Below, in pieces: positions 44,170-53,112 of a DNA stretch of 64,000 nt. The notes beneath the pieces are model-generated. The model saw only the letters and a list, made by a program, of their open reading frames with translations. It did not search any database and was not told the origin of the DNA. The stretch is from Burkholderia seminalis DSM 23518 (GTDB lineage: Bacteria > Pseudomonadota > Gammaproteobacteria > Burkholderiales > Burkholderiaceae): positions 992,001-1,056,000 of the forward strand of contig NZ_CADFDK010000001.1 in the NCBI RefSeq assembly GCF_902832885.1, read 5' to 3'. The position numbers were made by a program, and so were the translations under genes. The stretch's first letter is position 1. Every line of letters starts with the position of its first letter.

Positions 44170-46683
44170 TCAGAACTGCAGCGTGGTCAGCAGCGACACC
44201 TGTCGCGCGTCGCCGATCGCGACGAAGTAGCGGTTCGCGCTCGACGGGTAGTACGTGCGGTTGAACAGGTTCTTCACGTTCAGCTGGAACGACAGCTTCT
44301 GCTTGCCGATCCGCGTGTCGTAGGTCGCGAACGCGTCGGCGAGCACGTACGACGGCAGCGTGAAGCTGTTCGCCGAATCGCCGGGACGGGCGCCGACATA
44401 GCGCGCGGCCGCGCCGACGCGCAGGTCGTCGCCGCCGATCATCGTGCCGAAGTCGTAGACGGCCGCGAGCGAAGCGGTGTGGCGCGCGACGTTCCACAGC
44501 TGGTTGCCCGCATACAGCGGATCCTCGGTCGTCTTCGCGTCGATGTACGCATAACTCGCGATCACGTTCACGCGTTCGCCGATCCTGCCCGACACGTCGA
44601 GCTCGACACCGCGCGAGCGCGCCTTGCCCGACGTGCGCCAGTCGGTCAGCTTCGTCGCGTCGTTGTACTGCGACACGAGCACGTTCTTCTTGTCGATGTT
44701 GAACAGCGCAAGCGTGCCCGTCATCCCGCCCGGCAGGTCGAGCTTGCCGCCTACTTCCCATGCGGTCGCCTCCTCGGGCGGCGTCGAGCCGTCGATCATG
44801 TAGCCCGACGCCATCGGCGCGATCGACGACGACGGCTTCAGCGACTGCGAGTAGCTGCCGTACAGCGAGAACGTGTCGGTCCATTTGTAGACGACGCCCG
44901 CGCGCGGCAGCCACTTCGAGCCGCTCAGGTCGGTGTTCGCCTTGAACGGCCGGCCGCGCCCCGCGACCTGGTTGTACGTGATGTAGCGCAGGCCGCCCGA
45001 CACGATCCATTTGTCGGTGAGGTGAACGGTATCCTGGAAGAACGCGGACGCATCGTGCAGCGTGTCGGTCTGGTCGCTGTCGCTCGCGGACACCGTGCTC
45101 GACGGCGGCAGCAGCCCGTACACCGGATCGATGTAGCTGAACGGCGTCTTCACGGCCTGGCGCAGCATGTCCTTGCGATAGATGCGGCGGTATTCGGTAT
45201 CAAAGCCGACCTGCACGTCGTGACGCATCCCCGCGAGCGTCAGCTTGCCGTTCACGTAGCCGACTCCGTAGCTGTCGGTGCTGAGCGAGCCGTGCGTCGC
45301 ATCGTTGCTGCGCGTCATCGTGCCCTTCACCGGGTCGACGCCGGTCGTGCGCAGCTGGTTCGCGTCGTAGGTCTCGCGGTTGTAGCTGTAGCCGAAATGC
45401 GCGCTCCAGTCCGCGTTGAACTGGTGATCGACGGTCAGCTGGGCGAGATGCGATTCGCCGTCCATGTTGTTGAACGGCTCGTCGATGCGCCGCCGCGCGG
45501 GAATGTCGAGCGGCGCATTGGTGCGCGGATCGAGCGCGGTGCCGCGATCGAACGGCGTATGAAACTTGCGGTACTGGTAGGAGAGCGCGACCTGCGTGTC
45601 GCGGCCGTACCACGCGAGCGACGGCGCGACGAAGGTCTGCCGGTTCTCGCCGAAGTTGCGCCAGTACTGCTCGTTCGACTGGTCGACGATCAGCCGGTAC
45701 GCGAGCCGCGAATCGCCGATCGGCCCGGTCGAATCGAACGTCGCGCCGCCGCCGTTCTTGCCGTGTCCGAACGTCGATGCACCGAGCGAAATCGCGTTGT
45801 AGCGCGCGAGCTGCGGCTGCTTGGTGACGACGTTGATCATCCCGCCCGGATCCATCAGCCCGTACAGCAGCGACGTCGGGCCCTTCAGCACCTCGACGCT
45901 GTCGACCGCCGCGTTGAACGCGCGACCCTGCACGAGCGGCATGCCGTTCTGCATGATCGAGCCGTCGCGGTTGCCGCCGAAGCCGCGCTTCATGATCGTG
46001 TCCTGCGTGCCTGCAAGCGTGTTGCCCTGCGTGATGCCGCTCACGTTGCCGAGCGCGTCGTCGAGATTGCGCGGACGCTGGTCGCGCAACACCTGCGCGG
46101 GCACGATGTTGACGGCCTGCGCGGTGTCGAGCAGTGGAATGTCCGAGCGCAGCACGCCCGCTTCCTTCGGCGCGCGATAACTTTCGGCGCGCAACGCACT
46201 CGTGCGCACGTTGATCGCCGGCAGCTCGGCGGCCGGTGCGACGCCGGCCGCCACGGTCCCGGCCGCCGAACCGTCCGCGCGCATCAGCGTGTAGCCGCCG
46301 CCCGGCTGGCGCAGCGCGACGAGCCCCGTGCCGGCCAGCAGGCGATCGAACGCGCCGTCGATGTCGAACCGGCCATGCACGCCGCCGCTCGTCAGGCCGG
46401 CCGTCAACTCGGCCGGAAACGCGAGCAGGATGCCCGCGTCGCGCCCGAACCGGTTCAGCGCGGCCTCGAGCGGGCCGGCCGGAACGTCGAACGCGCGGCG
46501 CGGCGCACGCTGTGCCGCGGGCGCCGCGTCGGCGTCGGTGTCGGCCAGCGCGGGCAGCGGCAGCAGCGCCGACAGCAGGACCGCACCGGCGAGTCGGCGC
46601 GCAAGACGGCCCGGCGCGACCGCGCGCGGCAGATGACGGGCGGGCGCCGGACGGCGCCGATACGTGAGACGGATGGAAACCAT
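44170..46683 (-). CDS. TonB-dependent siderophore receptor with STN signalling domain
   Basis: An approximately 837-residue outer-membrane receptor. After the signal sequence (LAGAVLLSALLPLPALA) comes an STN domain (FDVPAGPLEAALNRFGRDAG). Next are a TonB-box region, the plug (VLKGPTSLLYGLMDPGGMIN) and a 22-strand barrel ending in the aromatic TLLTTLQF. The STN domain marks a transducer that signals to the FecR-like protein encoded upstream. Sequence style is that of ferric hydroxamate or pyochelin-type receptors, but the ligand is unknown. Start choice between this ATG and one 48 bases upstream is uncertain; neither has a strong ribosome-binding site. Confidence 0.9.
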   Translation of the reverse strand: MVSIRLTYRRRPAPARHLPRAVAPGRLARRLAGAVLLSALLPLPALADTDADAAPAAQRAPRRAFDVPAGPLEAALNRFGRDAGILLAFPAELTAGLTSGGVHGRFDIDGAFDRLLAGTGLVALRQPGGGYTLMRADGSAAGTVAAGVAPAAELPAINVRTSALRAESYRAPKEAGVLRSDIPLLDTAQAVNIVPAQVLRDQRPRNLDDALGNVSGITQGNTLAGTQDTIMKRGFGGNRDGSIMQNGMPLVQGRAFNAAVDSVEVLKGPTSLLYGLMDPGGMINVVTKQPQLARYNAISLGASTFGHGKNGGGATFDSTGPIGDSRLAYRLIVDQSNEQYWRNFGENRQTFVAPSLAWYGRDTQVALSYQYRKFHTPFDRGTALDPRTNAPLDIPARRRIDEPFNNMDGESHLAQLTVDHQFNADWSAHFGYSYNRETYDANQLRTTGVDPVKGTMTRSNDATHGSLSTDSYGVGYVNGKLTLAGMRHDVQVGFDTEYRRIYRKDMLRQAVKTPFSYIDPVYGLLPPSSTVSASDSDQTDTLHDASAFFQDTVHLTDKWIVSGGLRYITYNQVAGRGRPFKANTDLSGSKWLPRAGVVYKWTDTFSLYGSYSQSLKPSSSIAPMASGYMIDGSTPPEEATAWEVGGKLDLPGGMTGTLALFNIDKKNVLVSQYNDATKLTDWRTSGKARSRGVELDVSGRIGERVNVIASYAYIDAKTTEDPLYAGNQLWNVARHTASLAAVYDFGTMIGGDDLRVGAAARYVGARPGDSANSFTLPSYVLADAFATYDTRIGKQKLSFQLNVKNLFNRTYYPSSANRYFVAIGDARQVSLLTTLQF

Positions 46684-46785
46684 GAGCGGAGAGTCGGTGG
46701 ACGATGGGCCAATGCAGCTTTCAATACCCATGTCACGCGAACCGCGAAAAACAGCTCAAGCCGGCGGAAATTTTTGTCGATGCGC

Positions 46786-47772
46786 TCACGAACCGGCCGG
46801 CACGACCGTCGCCCAGTAGCGGGTCAGGTAGTGGACGTCGATCGGCAGCGTCGCCTTCAGCGTGTCGAGTACGCGCGCGGGATCGTCGAGCGGATAGGTG
46901 CCCGATACGCGCAGGTCGGCCACGGCCGCATCGCAGCGCAGGCTGCCGCGCCGATAGCGGTCGAGCTCGGCGACGAGATCGGCCAGCCGCATGCGCGACG
47001 CGACCAGCATGCCGACCGTCCACGCGGACGCATGCGGATCGAGCGGCGCCGGCGCGCCGATCGCATCGCGCGTGAAATCCGCCCCCTCTCCCGCCGCGAT
47101 CACGCGCATGCCGGCCGTCGCGCCGGCCGGCTGCACGCGCACCGCGCCGGCGAACACCTCGAGGCGGGTCGCACCGTCGCGCTGCCGTACCGCGAAGCGC
47201 GTGCCGAGCGGCTGCAACTCGCCTTGCGCGGTCGCGACGACGAGCGGCCGCGCGGGCTCGCGATCGTCATGGCCGCTCGTCACCATGACCGTGCCGCGCA
47301 ACAGGCGCAGGTGGCGCGTCGTGTCGTCGAAATGCACGTCGAGCGCCGTGTCGGTATCGAGCACGACGACCGTGCGATCCGCGAGTGTCACCGTGCGCCG
47401 CTCGCCGACCGCCGTGCGCAGGTCGGCCGGCCAGATCGCCGCGCGCCGCGCGGGCTCGGCCATCCAGGCGGCGCCGCCCGCGAACAGCAGCACGGCCAGC
47501 GTCTTCACGGCCGCGCGGCGGCGGCCCGCACGCGGCGGCAGCAGCGCCGCATGCGCGGCCTGCGCGTCGAGCCCGGCCGCGAGGCGGCCGAAACGACCCT
47601 GCATCGTCTCGATATGACGCCATGCCGCTTCATGCGCCGGATCCTCGGCGCGCCAGCGCGCGAGCGCGGCGTCAAACGCCTCGTCGGCGCGGCCGGACTG
47701 CCGGTCGGCCCACCATTCGACCGCGCGGCGTGCGACGTGCGGCGGCACCGCCGGTGCGCGTGGCACGGCCAT
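46786..47772 (-). CDS. FecR-like anti-sigma/sigma regulator
   Basis: A 328-residue inner-membrane protein. The N-terminal cytoplasmic part (AVEWWADRQSGRADEAFDAA) binds the sigma factor. A transmembrane helix (TLAVLLFAGGAAWMA) follows, then the periplasmic FecR domain with TALDVHFDDTTRHLRLLRGT and a C-terminal secretin-like end that meets the receptor STN domain. It relays ligand binding at the receptor to the ECF sigma factor. It starts three bases after the sigma gene ends. Confidence 0.92.
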   Translation of the reverse strand: MAVPRAPAVPPHVARRAVEWWADRQSGRADEAFDAALARWRAEDPAHEAAWRHIETMQGRFGRLAAGLDAQAAHAALLPPRAGRRRAAVKTLAVLLFAGGAAWMAEPARRAAIWPADLRTAVGERRTVTLADRTVVVLDTDTALDVHFDDTTRHLRLLRGTVMVTSGHDDREPARPLVVATAQGELQPLGTRFAVRQRDGATRLEVFAGAVRVQPAGATAGMRVIAAGEGADFTRDAIGAPAPLDPHASAWTVGMLVASRMRLADLVAELDRYRRGSLRCDAAVADLRVSGTYPLDDPARVLDTLKATLPIDVHYLTRYWATVVPAGS

Positions 47773-47775
47773 CGG

Positions 47776-48285
47776 TCAGGCCGCCATCGCGAAGAAGCAC
47801 TGCGTGCCGGCCTTCACGAGATGGCGCTTCACCGTCGCGAGCGACACGCCGAGTTCGCGCGCGATCTCGGCCTGGGTAAGGCCGTCGAGTTGCGCGAGCA
47901 GAAACGCACGCTTCGCCGCGAGCGGCAGGCCGTCGAGCAGCTGGTCGATTTCGAGCAGCGTCTCGAGCACGACGGCCCGCTCCTCCGGCGACGGCGCATG
48001 CGCTTCGGGGCGCTGCGCCAGCACGTCGAGATACGCGCGCTCGATCTGCTCGCGCCGCCAGTGATTGCTCAGCACGCGCTGCGCGACCGTCGTCAGGAAC
48101 GCGCGCGGCTCGTCGACGCCGATCGGCTCGTCGCGTGCGAGCAGGCGCATGAACGTGTCGTGCGCCAGATCGGCCGCGCGATGCGCGCAACCGAGCTTCC
48201 GGCTCAGCCAGCCGCGCAGCCACGCATGGTGGCCGGCATAAAGGGCGTCGATTTCTCGATGGAGAGACAGCTTGTCAGCGGACAT
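47776..48285 (-). CDS. ECF sigma factor, FecI-like
   Basis: A 169-residue iron-starvation sigma factor. Region 2 contains ADLAHDTFMRLLARDEP and region 4 LTQAEIARELGVSLATVKRH. It would direct transcription of the downstream receptor gene when relieved by FecR. The start (MSADKLSL) is about 40 bases downstream of a Fur-like box, so expression is expected only under iron limitation. A longer frame would run through the Fur box and was rejected. Confidence 0.92.
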   Translation of the reverse strand: MSADKLSLHREIDALYAGHHAWLRGWLSRKLGCAHRAADLAHDTFMRLLARDEPIGVDEPRAFLTTVAQRVLSNHWRREQIERAYLDVLAQRPEAHAPSPEERAVVLETLLEIDQLLDGLPLAAKRAFLLAQLDGLTQAEIARELGVSLATVKRHLVKAGTQCFFAMAA

Positions 48286-48770
48286 GGCCGGGTTCCGGGG
48301 TGCGCGGGCGTCAACGATTCTGTAAATGAGAATGATTATTATATACAAAAGCAAGCTTGCGGCCGCGGTTTCGATGCGCACGGCGGCGATCGGGTCGCGC
48401 CAGGTAGCGAAGCCGCGCTGCCGTCGCCGGCCGCGGGCGACCTGTCTTTAACACACGCATTGCGGTCCGGCCCATTCAATTCATTCAATAATTATTTGAC
48501 GGATCAATAACAATATTCGAATCGCCGCGATTCCCCGTTCGATTGCCCGGCATTGTCGCGGGAGATGCAAAACGCAATGGCGAAATCTCGAAACGCCAAC
48601 GCATTGATACGAGATTCTCAATAATCCAAATCCCTCAACGGTGCATTTCGAAGAACACCCCTGTCTGCGTCAGACCACAACGGAGAATTTCGTTTTTGCC
48701 GTTCCATTGCGGCTCGGTAGTCTCCTGCCATTCCGGATCACGAACACAAGCCCATGCGCAAGGAGATGAA
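48286..48770. promoter_or_regulatory. Intergenic region between sigma factor and porin genes
   Basis: A 485-bp gap with no supported gene. Its left end holds the Fur box and sigma promoter. The stretch from about 48470 to 48700 is unusually AT-rich for this window and must include the porin promoter. Direct repeats of ATTCAAT/ATTCAATA occur at about 48475-48490. It may bind regulators such as OmpR or H-NS-type proteins (inference). Confidence 0.5.
48327..48341 (-). promoter_or_regulatory. Fur box upstream of the FecI-like sigma gene
   Basis: TGAGAATGATTATTA matches 12 of 14 defined positions of the 7-1-7 Fur core TGATAATNATTATCA. It overlaps a TATAT-rich promoter region about 40 bases before the sigma start codon, the expected operator position for iron repression. 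Confidence 0.8.
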
Positions 48771-49931
48771 ATGAAACGCACGACCCTCTCGCTGATTTCC
48801 GTCGCGTCGTTCGCGGCGATACCCGTCGCACATGCGCAATCGAGCGTCACGCTGTACGGCGTGATCGACACGTCGATCACCTACGTGAACCACGCGCAGG
48901 GCAAGGACAACGCGTGGATGCTCGGCAACAGCAGCGCGGGCAACCTGGCCGGCAGCCGCTTCGGCGTGAAAGGCACCGAGGATCTCGGCGGCGGGCTGAA
49001 GGCGCTGTTCCAGCTCGAGAACGGCTTCGACCCGAGCAACGGGCGCCAGGGCCAGGGCGGCCGCATGTTCGGCCGGCAGGCATTCGTCGGCCTGACGAGC
49101 GACCGCTACGGCACGCTCACGTTCGGCCGCCAGTACGACCCGCTCGTCGATCTCGTGCAGGGCATCACCGCCGACAACTATCTCGGCAGCGTGTTCGCGA
49201 CGCCGGGCGACGTCGACAACTACGACAACAGCTTCCGTGTCGACAACGCGGTGAAGTACACGTCCGCCGTCTATGCGGGCCTGCAGTTCGCGGCGATGTA
49301 CTCGTTCGGCGGCATCGCGGGCAGCACCGGCGCCGCGCAGTCGTATTCGGCCGCCGTGTCGTACAACAACGGACCGTTCAGCGTCGCGGGCGGCTACTTC
49401 CACGCGACCAACAGCCCCGCGTCGAACGGCCTGCGCAGCGGCTGGACCAGCTCGTCGGACGGCACCTTCGACGGCCCGATCAACAGCGGCTATGCGAGCG
49501 CCCACTCGCTCGGCATCGCGCGCATCGCGGGCCAGTACGTCGCCGGCCCCTTCACGTTCGGCCTCGGCTACAGCAACGCGCAATACCGCCGCGACGCCAG
49601 CTCGGTGTTCGGCTCGAACGAGCACTACAACACCGGACAAGGCTTCGTGAACTACCAGGCGACGAACGCGCTGCTCGTCGGCGTCGGCTACAGCTACACG
49701 CGCTCGGGCGGCGACACGTCGGCCACCTATCACCAGGTATCGGCCGGCGCCGACTACAACCTGTCGAAGCGCACCGACGTCTACCTGACCGCCGCCTACC
49801 AGCATGCGAGCGGCCAGACCGGCGACGGCCAGGGCGGCTCGATGGCCGCGCAGGCGTCGATCGGTTCGTACGGCTATGCGGGCACCAGCTCGCAGACGAT
49901 GGTCAACCTCGGCCTGCGTCACCGCTTCTGA
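48771..49931 (+). CDS. OmpC-type general porin
   Basis: A 386-residue outer-membrane trimeric porin of the Gram-negative 16-strand family (Burkholderia OpcP/OmpC type). It has a signal peptide (MKRTTLSLISVASFAAIPVA then HAQ) and the canonical first strand SSVTLYGVIDTSITYVN. The conserved motifs GSRFGVKGTEDLGGGLKALF and GRQAFVGLTSDRYGTLTFGRQ are present, and the chain ends in LGLRHRF with the BAM-recognised terminal Phe. AGGAG precedes the ATG. A strong intrinsic terminator follows, so it is monocistronic. Confidence 0.95.
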   Translation: MKRTTLSLISVASFAAIPVAHAQSSVTLYGVIDTSITYVNHAQGKDNAWMLGNSSAGNLAGSRFGVKGTEDLGGGLKALFQLENGFDPSNGRQGQGGRMFGRQAFVGLTSDRYGTLTFGRQYDPLVDLVQGITADNYLGSVFATPGDVDNYDNSFRVDNAVKYTSAVYAGLQFAAMYSFGGIAGSTGAAQSYSAAVSYNNGPFSVAGGYFHATNSPASNGLRSGWTSSSDGTFDGPINSGYASAHSLGIARIAGQYVAGPFTFGLGYSNAQYRRDASSVFGSNEHYNTGQGFVNYQATNALLVGVGYSYTRSGGDTSATYHQVSAGADYNLSKRTDVYLTAAYQHASGQTGDGQGGSMAAQASIGSYGYAGTSSQTMVNLGLRHRF

Positions 49932-50332
49932 TGGGAAGCGACCGGTCGCACGCGATGCGGCCGGTCGAAGCCGCGGGACGTGAACGGCGGCTTCGGCCGC
50001 CGTTGTTTTTCCGCTTTTGTTCGAATTCGAGCCGGACAGGGATGGCCCGGTGAAATCCTTTCACGCAATTCGATACGGCGCACACGAGACGGCTGACGTC
50101 GTGCGTCAGGTTTCGATCGCCGCCGTCGCACCGGCATTCACCGAAAATCCGGCCATTTTTACCGGTCGGATGTCGTCGCGCCGCGTGATCCGACGCGATA
50201 AAAATGCGTGGCGAACGCGTGCGCAAATGCAAAGGAAAGTTTGACGCGAGCCATTTGCCCGCCCGCTATGGCACACTTCGCGTCTCACGACATTTCCTTG
50301 CACCGGGCGCCCGGATTGCGCCCCAACCTGCC
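49932..50332. other. Gap between porin and transglycosylase genes
   Basis: Apart from the porin terminator, this 401-bp gap holds a TGACG-N5-CGTCA inverted repeat at 50094-50108 and an AT-rich patch near 50150-50240 that may be the promoter of the transglycosylase gene. No protein gene is convincing. Confidence 0.4.
49983..50010 (+). terminator. Intrinsic terminator of the porin gene
   Basis: A perfect 9-bp stem (AACGGCGGC with GCCGCCGTT) closed by a stable TTCG tetraloop and followed by GTTTTT lies 52 bases after the porin stop. Confidence 0.93.
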
Positions 50333-51526
50333 ATGCCGCGTCATACCACCCGTCCGATCAGCCGCGAAACGCTGAAAATCGCCTCGACGATCGCGCTGTC
50401 GTGCGCGGTGCAGGGTGTCGCGCAGGCCGATTGCCTCGACGACGCGGCCGCGTTCCAGCACGTGAGCGTCAGCCTGATGCGCGGCATCGCGCAGGTCGAA
50501 TCGGGAATGAATCCGAACGCCGTCAACACCAATACGAACGGCACGGTCGACATCGGGCTGATGCAGATCAACAGCACGTGGCTGCCGACGCTCGCGCGCG
50601 AGGGCATCACGCGGGAAAGCCTGTTCGATGCGTGCACGAACGCGTATGTCGGCGCGTGGATCCTGTCGCAGAACATCCGCCAGCTCGGCCCCAACTGGAA
50701 CGCGATCGGCGCGTACAACTCCGCGTCGCCCGACAAGCGCCTCGCGTATGCGCGCAAGGTCTATGATGCAATCCGAACCATGCCGGATTCGCCGGATACT
50801 CCCATGCCTATCCTGCCCCCCTCCTTCACGCCGCCGCAACAGGCACAGGCGTACAACCCGTTCGCGAGCCTGAGCGTGTCGGCGCCGCCGGTCACGCGCC
50901 CGCGCACGGTCTCGCCGGCTCCACCGCCTCCGTCGCCGCAGGGCGGCCCCGCCGGCCCGGCCGGCACGTACAACTTCGGCTGGACGGTCACGGGCGCGGA
51001 CCAGGCCAAGCCGACCCAGGTATTCGACGACGGCGCGCGGATCTACGTGCAGTTCAGCGACATGAAGCACGTGCCGGCGATCTTCACCGAGACGTCGAGC
51101 GGGCGCGTGCTGATGTCGTGGGAGCTGCAGTTTCCGTATGCCGTCCTGACCCGTCCCGCGCAAACGTTAATCTTCCAGCTCGGGCCGTTCGAGGCGCGTG
51201 CGCAGCGTGGGGCAGCCGGGAGCGCGGCCATGACCGCGCAGGCCGGTACGGCGGGCGCGGCCGCCGCTTCGAAGAAGTCCGCCGGTACCGCAACGAATCC
51301 GGCAGCGGGAGCGGCGTCGAAACGCACGGCTTCGGCCGATGCGCTGTGGTATCTGGATACGCCATCGACGTCGGGATCGACGGCCGCCTCGCCATCGACG
51401 GCGAACCTTCCCGCCACGCTGCCGACGGCCATCACGTCGAACACGCCGCCGCCCGCGCCGGCCCAGGCACCGGCCGCCCAGCCTTCGCGCGTCAGTACGG
51501 ATGCGCTGTGGTACATCTCGAAGTGA
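50333..51526 (+). CDS. Lytic transglycosylase fused to a VirB9/TrbG-like domain
   Basis: A 397-residue exported protein. After a signal sequence (LKIASTIALSCAVQGVAQA), residues about 35-150 form an IagB/VirB1-type SLT lytic transglycosylase with catalytic Glu56 in RGIAQVESGMNPNAVN and DIGLMQIN. A Pro-rich linker follows. Residues about 205-285 resemble the C-terminal domain of VirB9/TrbG/CagX (PTQVFDDGARIYVQF, PAIFTE and LIFQLG). The tail is low-complexity Ala/Thr/Ser with two short repeats, SADALWYLD and STDALWYIS. It would cleave peptidoglycan in the periplasm. No other type IV secretion genes are nearby. Start at MPRHTTRP; the upstream in-frame extension lacks a signal sequence. Confidence 0.8.
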   Translation: MPRHTTRPISRETLKIASTIALSCAVQGVAQADCLDDAAAFQHVSVSLMRGIAQVESGMNPNAVNTNTNGTVDIGLMQINSTWLPTLAREGITRESLFDACTNAYVGAWILSQNIRQLGPNWNAIGAYNSASPDKRLAYARKVYDAIRTMPDSPDTPMPILPPSFTPPQQAQAYNPFASLSVSAPPVTRPRTVSPAPPPPSPQGGPAGPAGTYNFGWTVTGADQAKPTQVFDDGARIYVQFSDMKHVPAIFTETSSGRVLMSWELQFPYAVLTRPAQTLIFQLGPFEARAQRGAAGSAAMTAQAGTAGAAAASKKSAGTATNPAAGAASKRTASADALWYLDTPSTSGSTAASPSTANLPATLPTAITSNTPPPAPAQAPAAQPSRVSTDALWYISK

Positions 51527-51572
51527 CGCGCCCCCGATCGCACGGGTAGCGCGTCACGCCGGCACCGTCACA

Positions 51573-51887
51573 TCACCCGCGCCGGACCCAGATCACTTTC
51601 CCGTCGCGAATGCCGAGATTGCGGCGCTCCTGCCGGTAATCCATCGTGCCCGGCAGCGACTTGCCGTCGCGCTCGAGCACGCGCCACAGGCAGCCGTCCA
51701 GTTGCGCCGCCGCATCGGCCTCGGTCTTGCCGACCAGCGCGTCGTCCTGCCCCGCGTCCGCCTTGCATGCCTGCGGCGCACCGGCCGGCGCGCCGCTTGC
51801 GCTCGAGACCTTCGTGTTCATGTCCGCACATCCCGCAAACGTTGCGCCCGCAACCAGCGCCGTCATCATCGCGATCGTCTTCTTCAT
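51573..51887 (-). CDS. I78-type peptidase inhibitor lipoprotein
   Basis: A 104-residue putative lipoprotein: signal MKKTIAMMTALVAGATFAGC, with Cys20 as likely lipid attachment although the lipobox position -3 is Phe. The mature domain has LVGKTEADAAAQLDGCLWRV, then TMDYRQERRNLGIRDGKVIW, the pattern of the small inhibitor family I78 that blocks serine proteases. It is convergent with the transglycosylase gene. Confidence 0.78.
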   Translation of the reverse strand: MKKTIAMMTALVAGATFAGCADMNTKVSSASGAPAGAPQACKADAGQDDALVGKTEADAAAQLDGCLWRVLERDGKSLPGTMDYRQERRNLGIRDGKVIWVRRG

Positions 51888-52010
51888 CGGTTTCTCCCTT
51901 TCGCGCCCGGCGAAACATGGGCGGCGTTCGTCGCCGGCCGGGCGTTGCATGCTTGACCGGTCCCGCGCCCAACCGGCCGCGCCGATGCAGCGCGCCGGTA
52001 TCGCGGCTTC

Positions 52011-52039
52011 GGCGGCTTCGGCCCGGTGCCGAAGCCGCC
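52011..52039. terminator. Strong hairpin between MipA and I78 genes
   Basis: A perfect 12-bp GC-rich stem (GGCGGCTTCGGC with GCCGAAGCCGCC) and a 5-nt loop lie about 80 bases downstream of the MipA/OmpV stop. No T tract follows, so Rho-independent termination would be inefficient; mRNA stabilisation is another possibility. Confidence 0.5.
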
Positions 52040-52120
52040 TGCATGTTACCGCACGCTGACCGGCGCGAAGGCGCGCGCATCCGGGATGCGCGCCCGGTCG
52101 CGCATGTCGAGCCGGCCCGA

Positions 52121-52900
52121 TCAGAACGTGTAGGTCACGCCCGCCATCCCGTAGTAGTTGCTGCGCGACTGGACGATCGGGCTGTCGCCGTAGCGGCCGA
52201 GCAGCCGCGTCACGCCGCCGGTCGCGAGCACCGACCAGTGCCGCGACAGCGTCCAGTTCCACGCGAGCGCCATCGACGCGCTGTCGATCCCGCCGCTCGT
52301 CGAATACGGCCGGAACCGGCTCGTCATCGACTGGGCATCGGTCACGCCGTAGAACGTCTGCATGTAACGTCCCGAGCCCGCGTGCACGGTGCCCGTCACG
52401 ATGATCTCGTGCTGCGACGTCTTGAGCACCGGCACCGCGAGATCCACGTGCCCCGACACGCCGCGCGACGTGTGCGTCACCGGTGTATCGATCGCGACGC
52501 TCAGTTCGGCCGCGTCGAAGAGCGTCACGCCCGCGCGCACGCCGACGAGCACCGAGCCCGGAATCCGGCCCATGCCCTTCAGGTAGTCGGAGCCCGGCAG
52601 GTCGAAGCGGTTCTCGTCCGCGCGGCCCGCGTCGTAGCTCACGGCCGCCGACACGAACACGCCGTGCGGCAGGTTCAGCTTGTAGCCCGCGCCCTCGGTG
52701 CTGTCGATGAAGAAGCCGTTGCCGAACGTCGCGGAGAACGACGGTGCGACGACGCCGCGATACTGGTTGCTGCCCGCGTAGCGTGGCGCGAAGCCGCCGC
52801 CGAGCGACAGCGAATACTGGTTTTCCGCGTGGGCGGCGGCGGCGAGGGTCAGGCCGGCGAGCGGCATGCAATAACGATAGCGGCGGAGTAGGGGGCGCAC
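52121..52900 (-). CDS. MipA/OmpV-family outer-membrane protein
   Basis: An approximately 259-residue outer-membrane barrel. Strands such as QYSLSLGGGFAPRYAGSNQY and the ending NYYGMAGVTYTF with C-terminal Phe fit the MipA/OmpV family (MltA-interacting protein). The GTG start gives a signal peptide (MRPLLRRYRYCMPLAGLTLA then AAAHAEN); an ATG at Met12 is possible, and a TTG 29 codons upstream would lie over the promoter repeats. The gene is divergent from an OmpR-type regulator whose predicted operator lies between them, as is common for mipA-type genes controlled by adjacent two-component systems. Confidence 0.85.
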   Translation of the reverse strand: MRPLLRRYRYCMPLAGLTLAAAAHAENQYSLSLGGGFAPRYAGSNQYRGVVAPSFSATFGNGFFIDSTEGAGYKLNLPHGVFVSAAVSYDAGRADENRFDLPGSDYLKGMGRIPGSVLVGVRAGVTLFDAAELSVAIDTPVTHTSRGVSGHVDLAVPVLKTSQHEIIVTGTVHAGSGRYMQTFYGVTDAQSMTSRFRPYSTSGGIDSASMALAWNWTLSRHWSVLATGGVTRLLGRYGDSPIVQSRSNYYGMAGVTYTF

Positions 52901-52986
52901 AATATTGAGATAAGAGTGACGGAGCCCGAAGTCTAGGTGCGGCCTTGCGCCGCGACTGTCCTGAATGTGCGGAGAATCTGTGCTCA

Positions 52987-53011
52987 ATTGTGTTCGATTG
53001 TTCGAGATTGT
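52987..53011. promoter_or_regulatory. Three ATTGT direct repeats at 10-bp spacing (likely response-regulator operator)
   Basis: ATTGT occurs at 52987-52991, 52997-53001 and 53007-53011, exactly one helical turn apart, in the promoter region shared by the MipA gene and the response regulator. OmpR-family regulators bind tandem direct repeats of this spacing. Confidence 0.65.
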
Positions 53012-53112
53012 CGCCCCGCTCCCCCGCCCTCCCGTACGCCGGATAGAATTCGCGTGCCGCGCCGCCCATCAGCCTGCCGGGTGCGAGATGGCGCGCGCAT
53101 CCCGAGGAGACC

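Noticed and set aside
44479-48510. A 1343-codon open frame on the plus strand
   Set aside because: It is antisense to the TonB receptor, FecR and sigma genes, is very rich in Arg/His/Ala and has no recognisable domain. Long antisense frames are expected at this GC content.
48543-48770. N-terminal extension of the porin frame
   Set aside because: The porin signal peptide and AGGAG site place the start at 48771. The upstream part is AT-rich promoter DNA.
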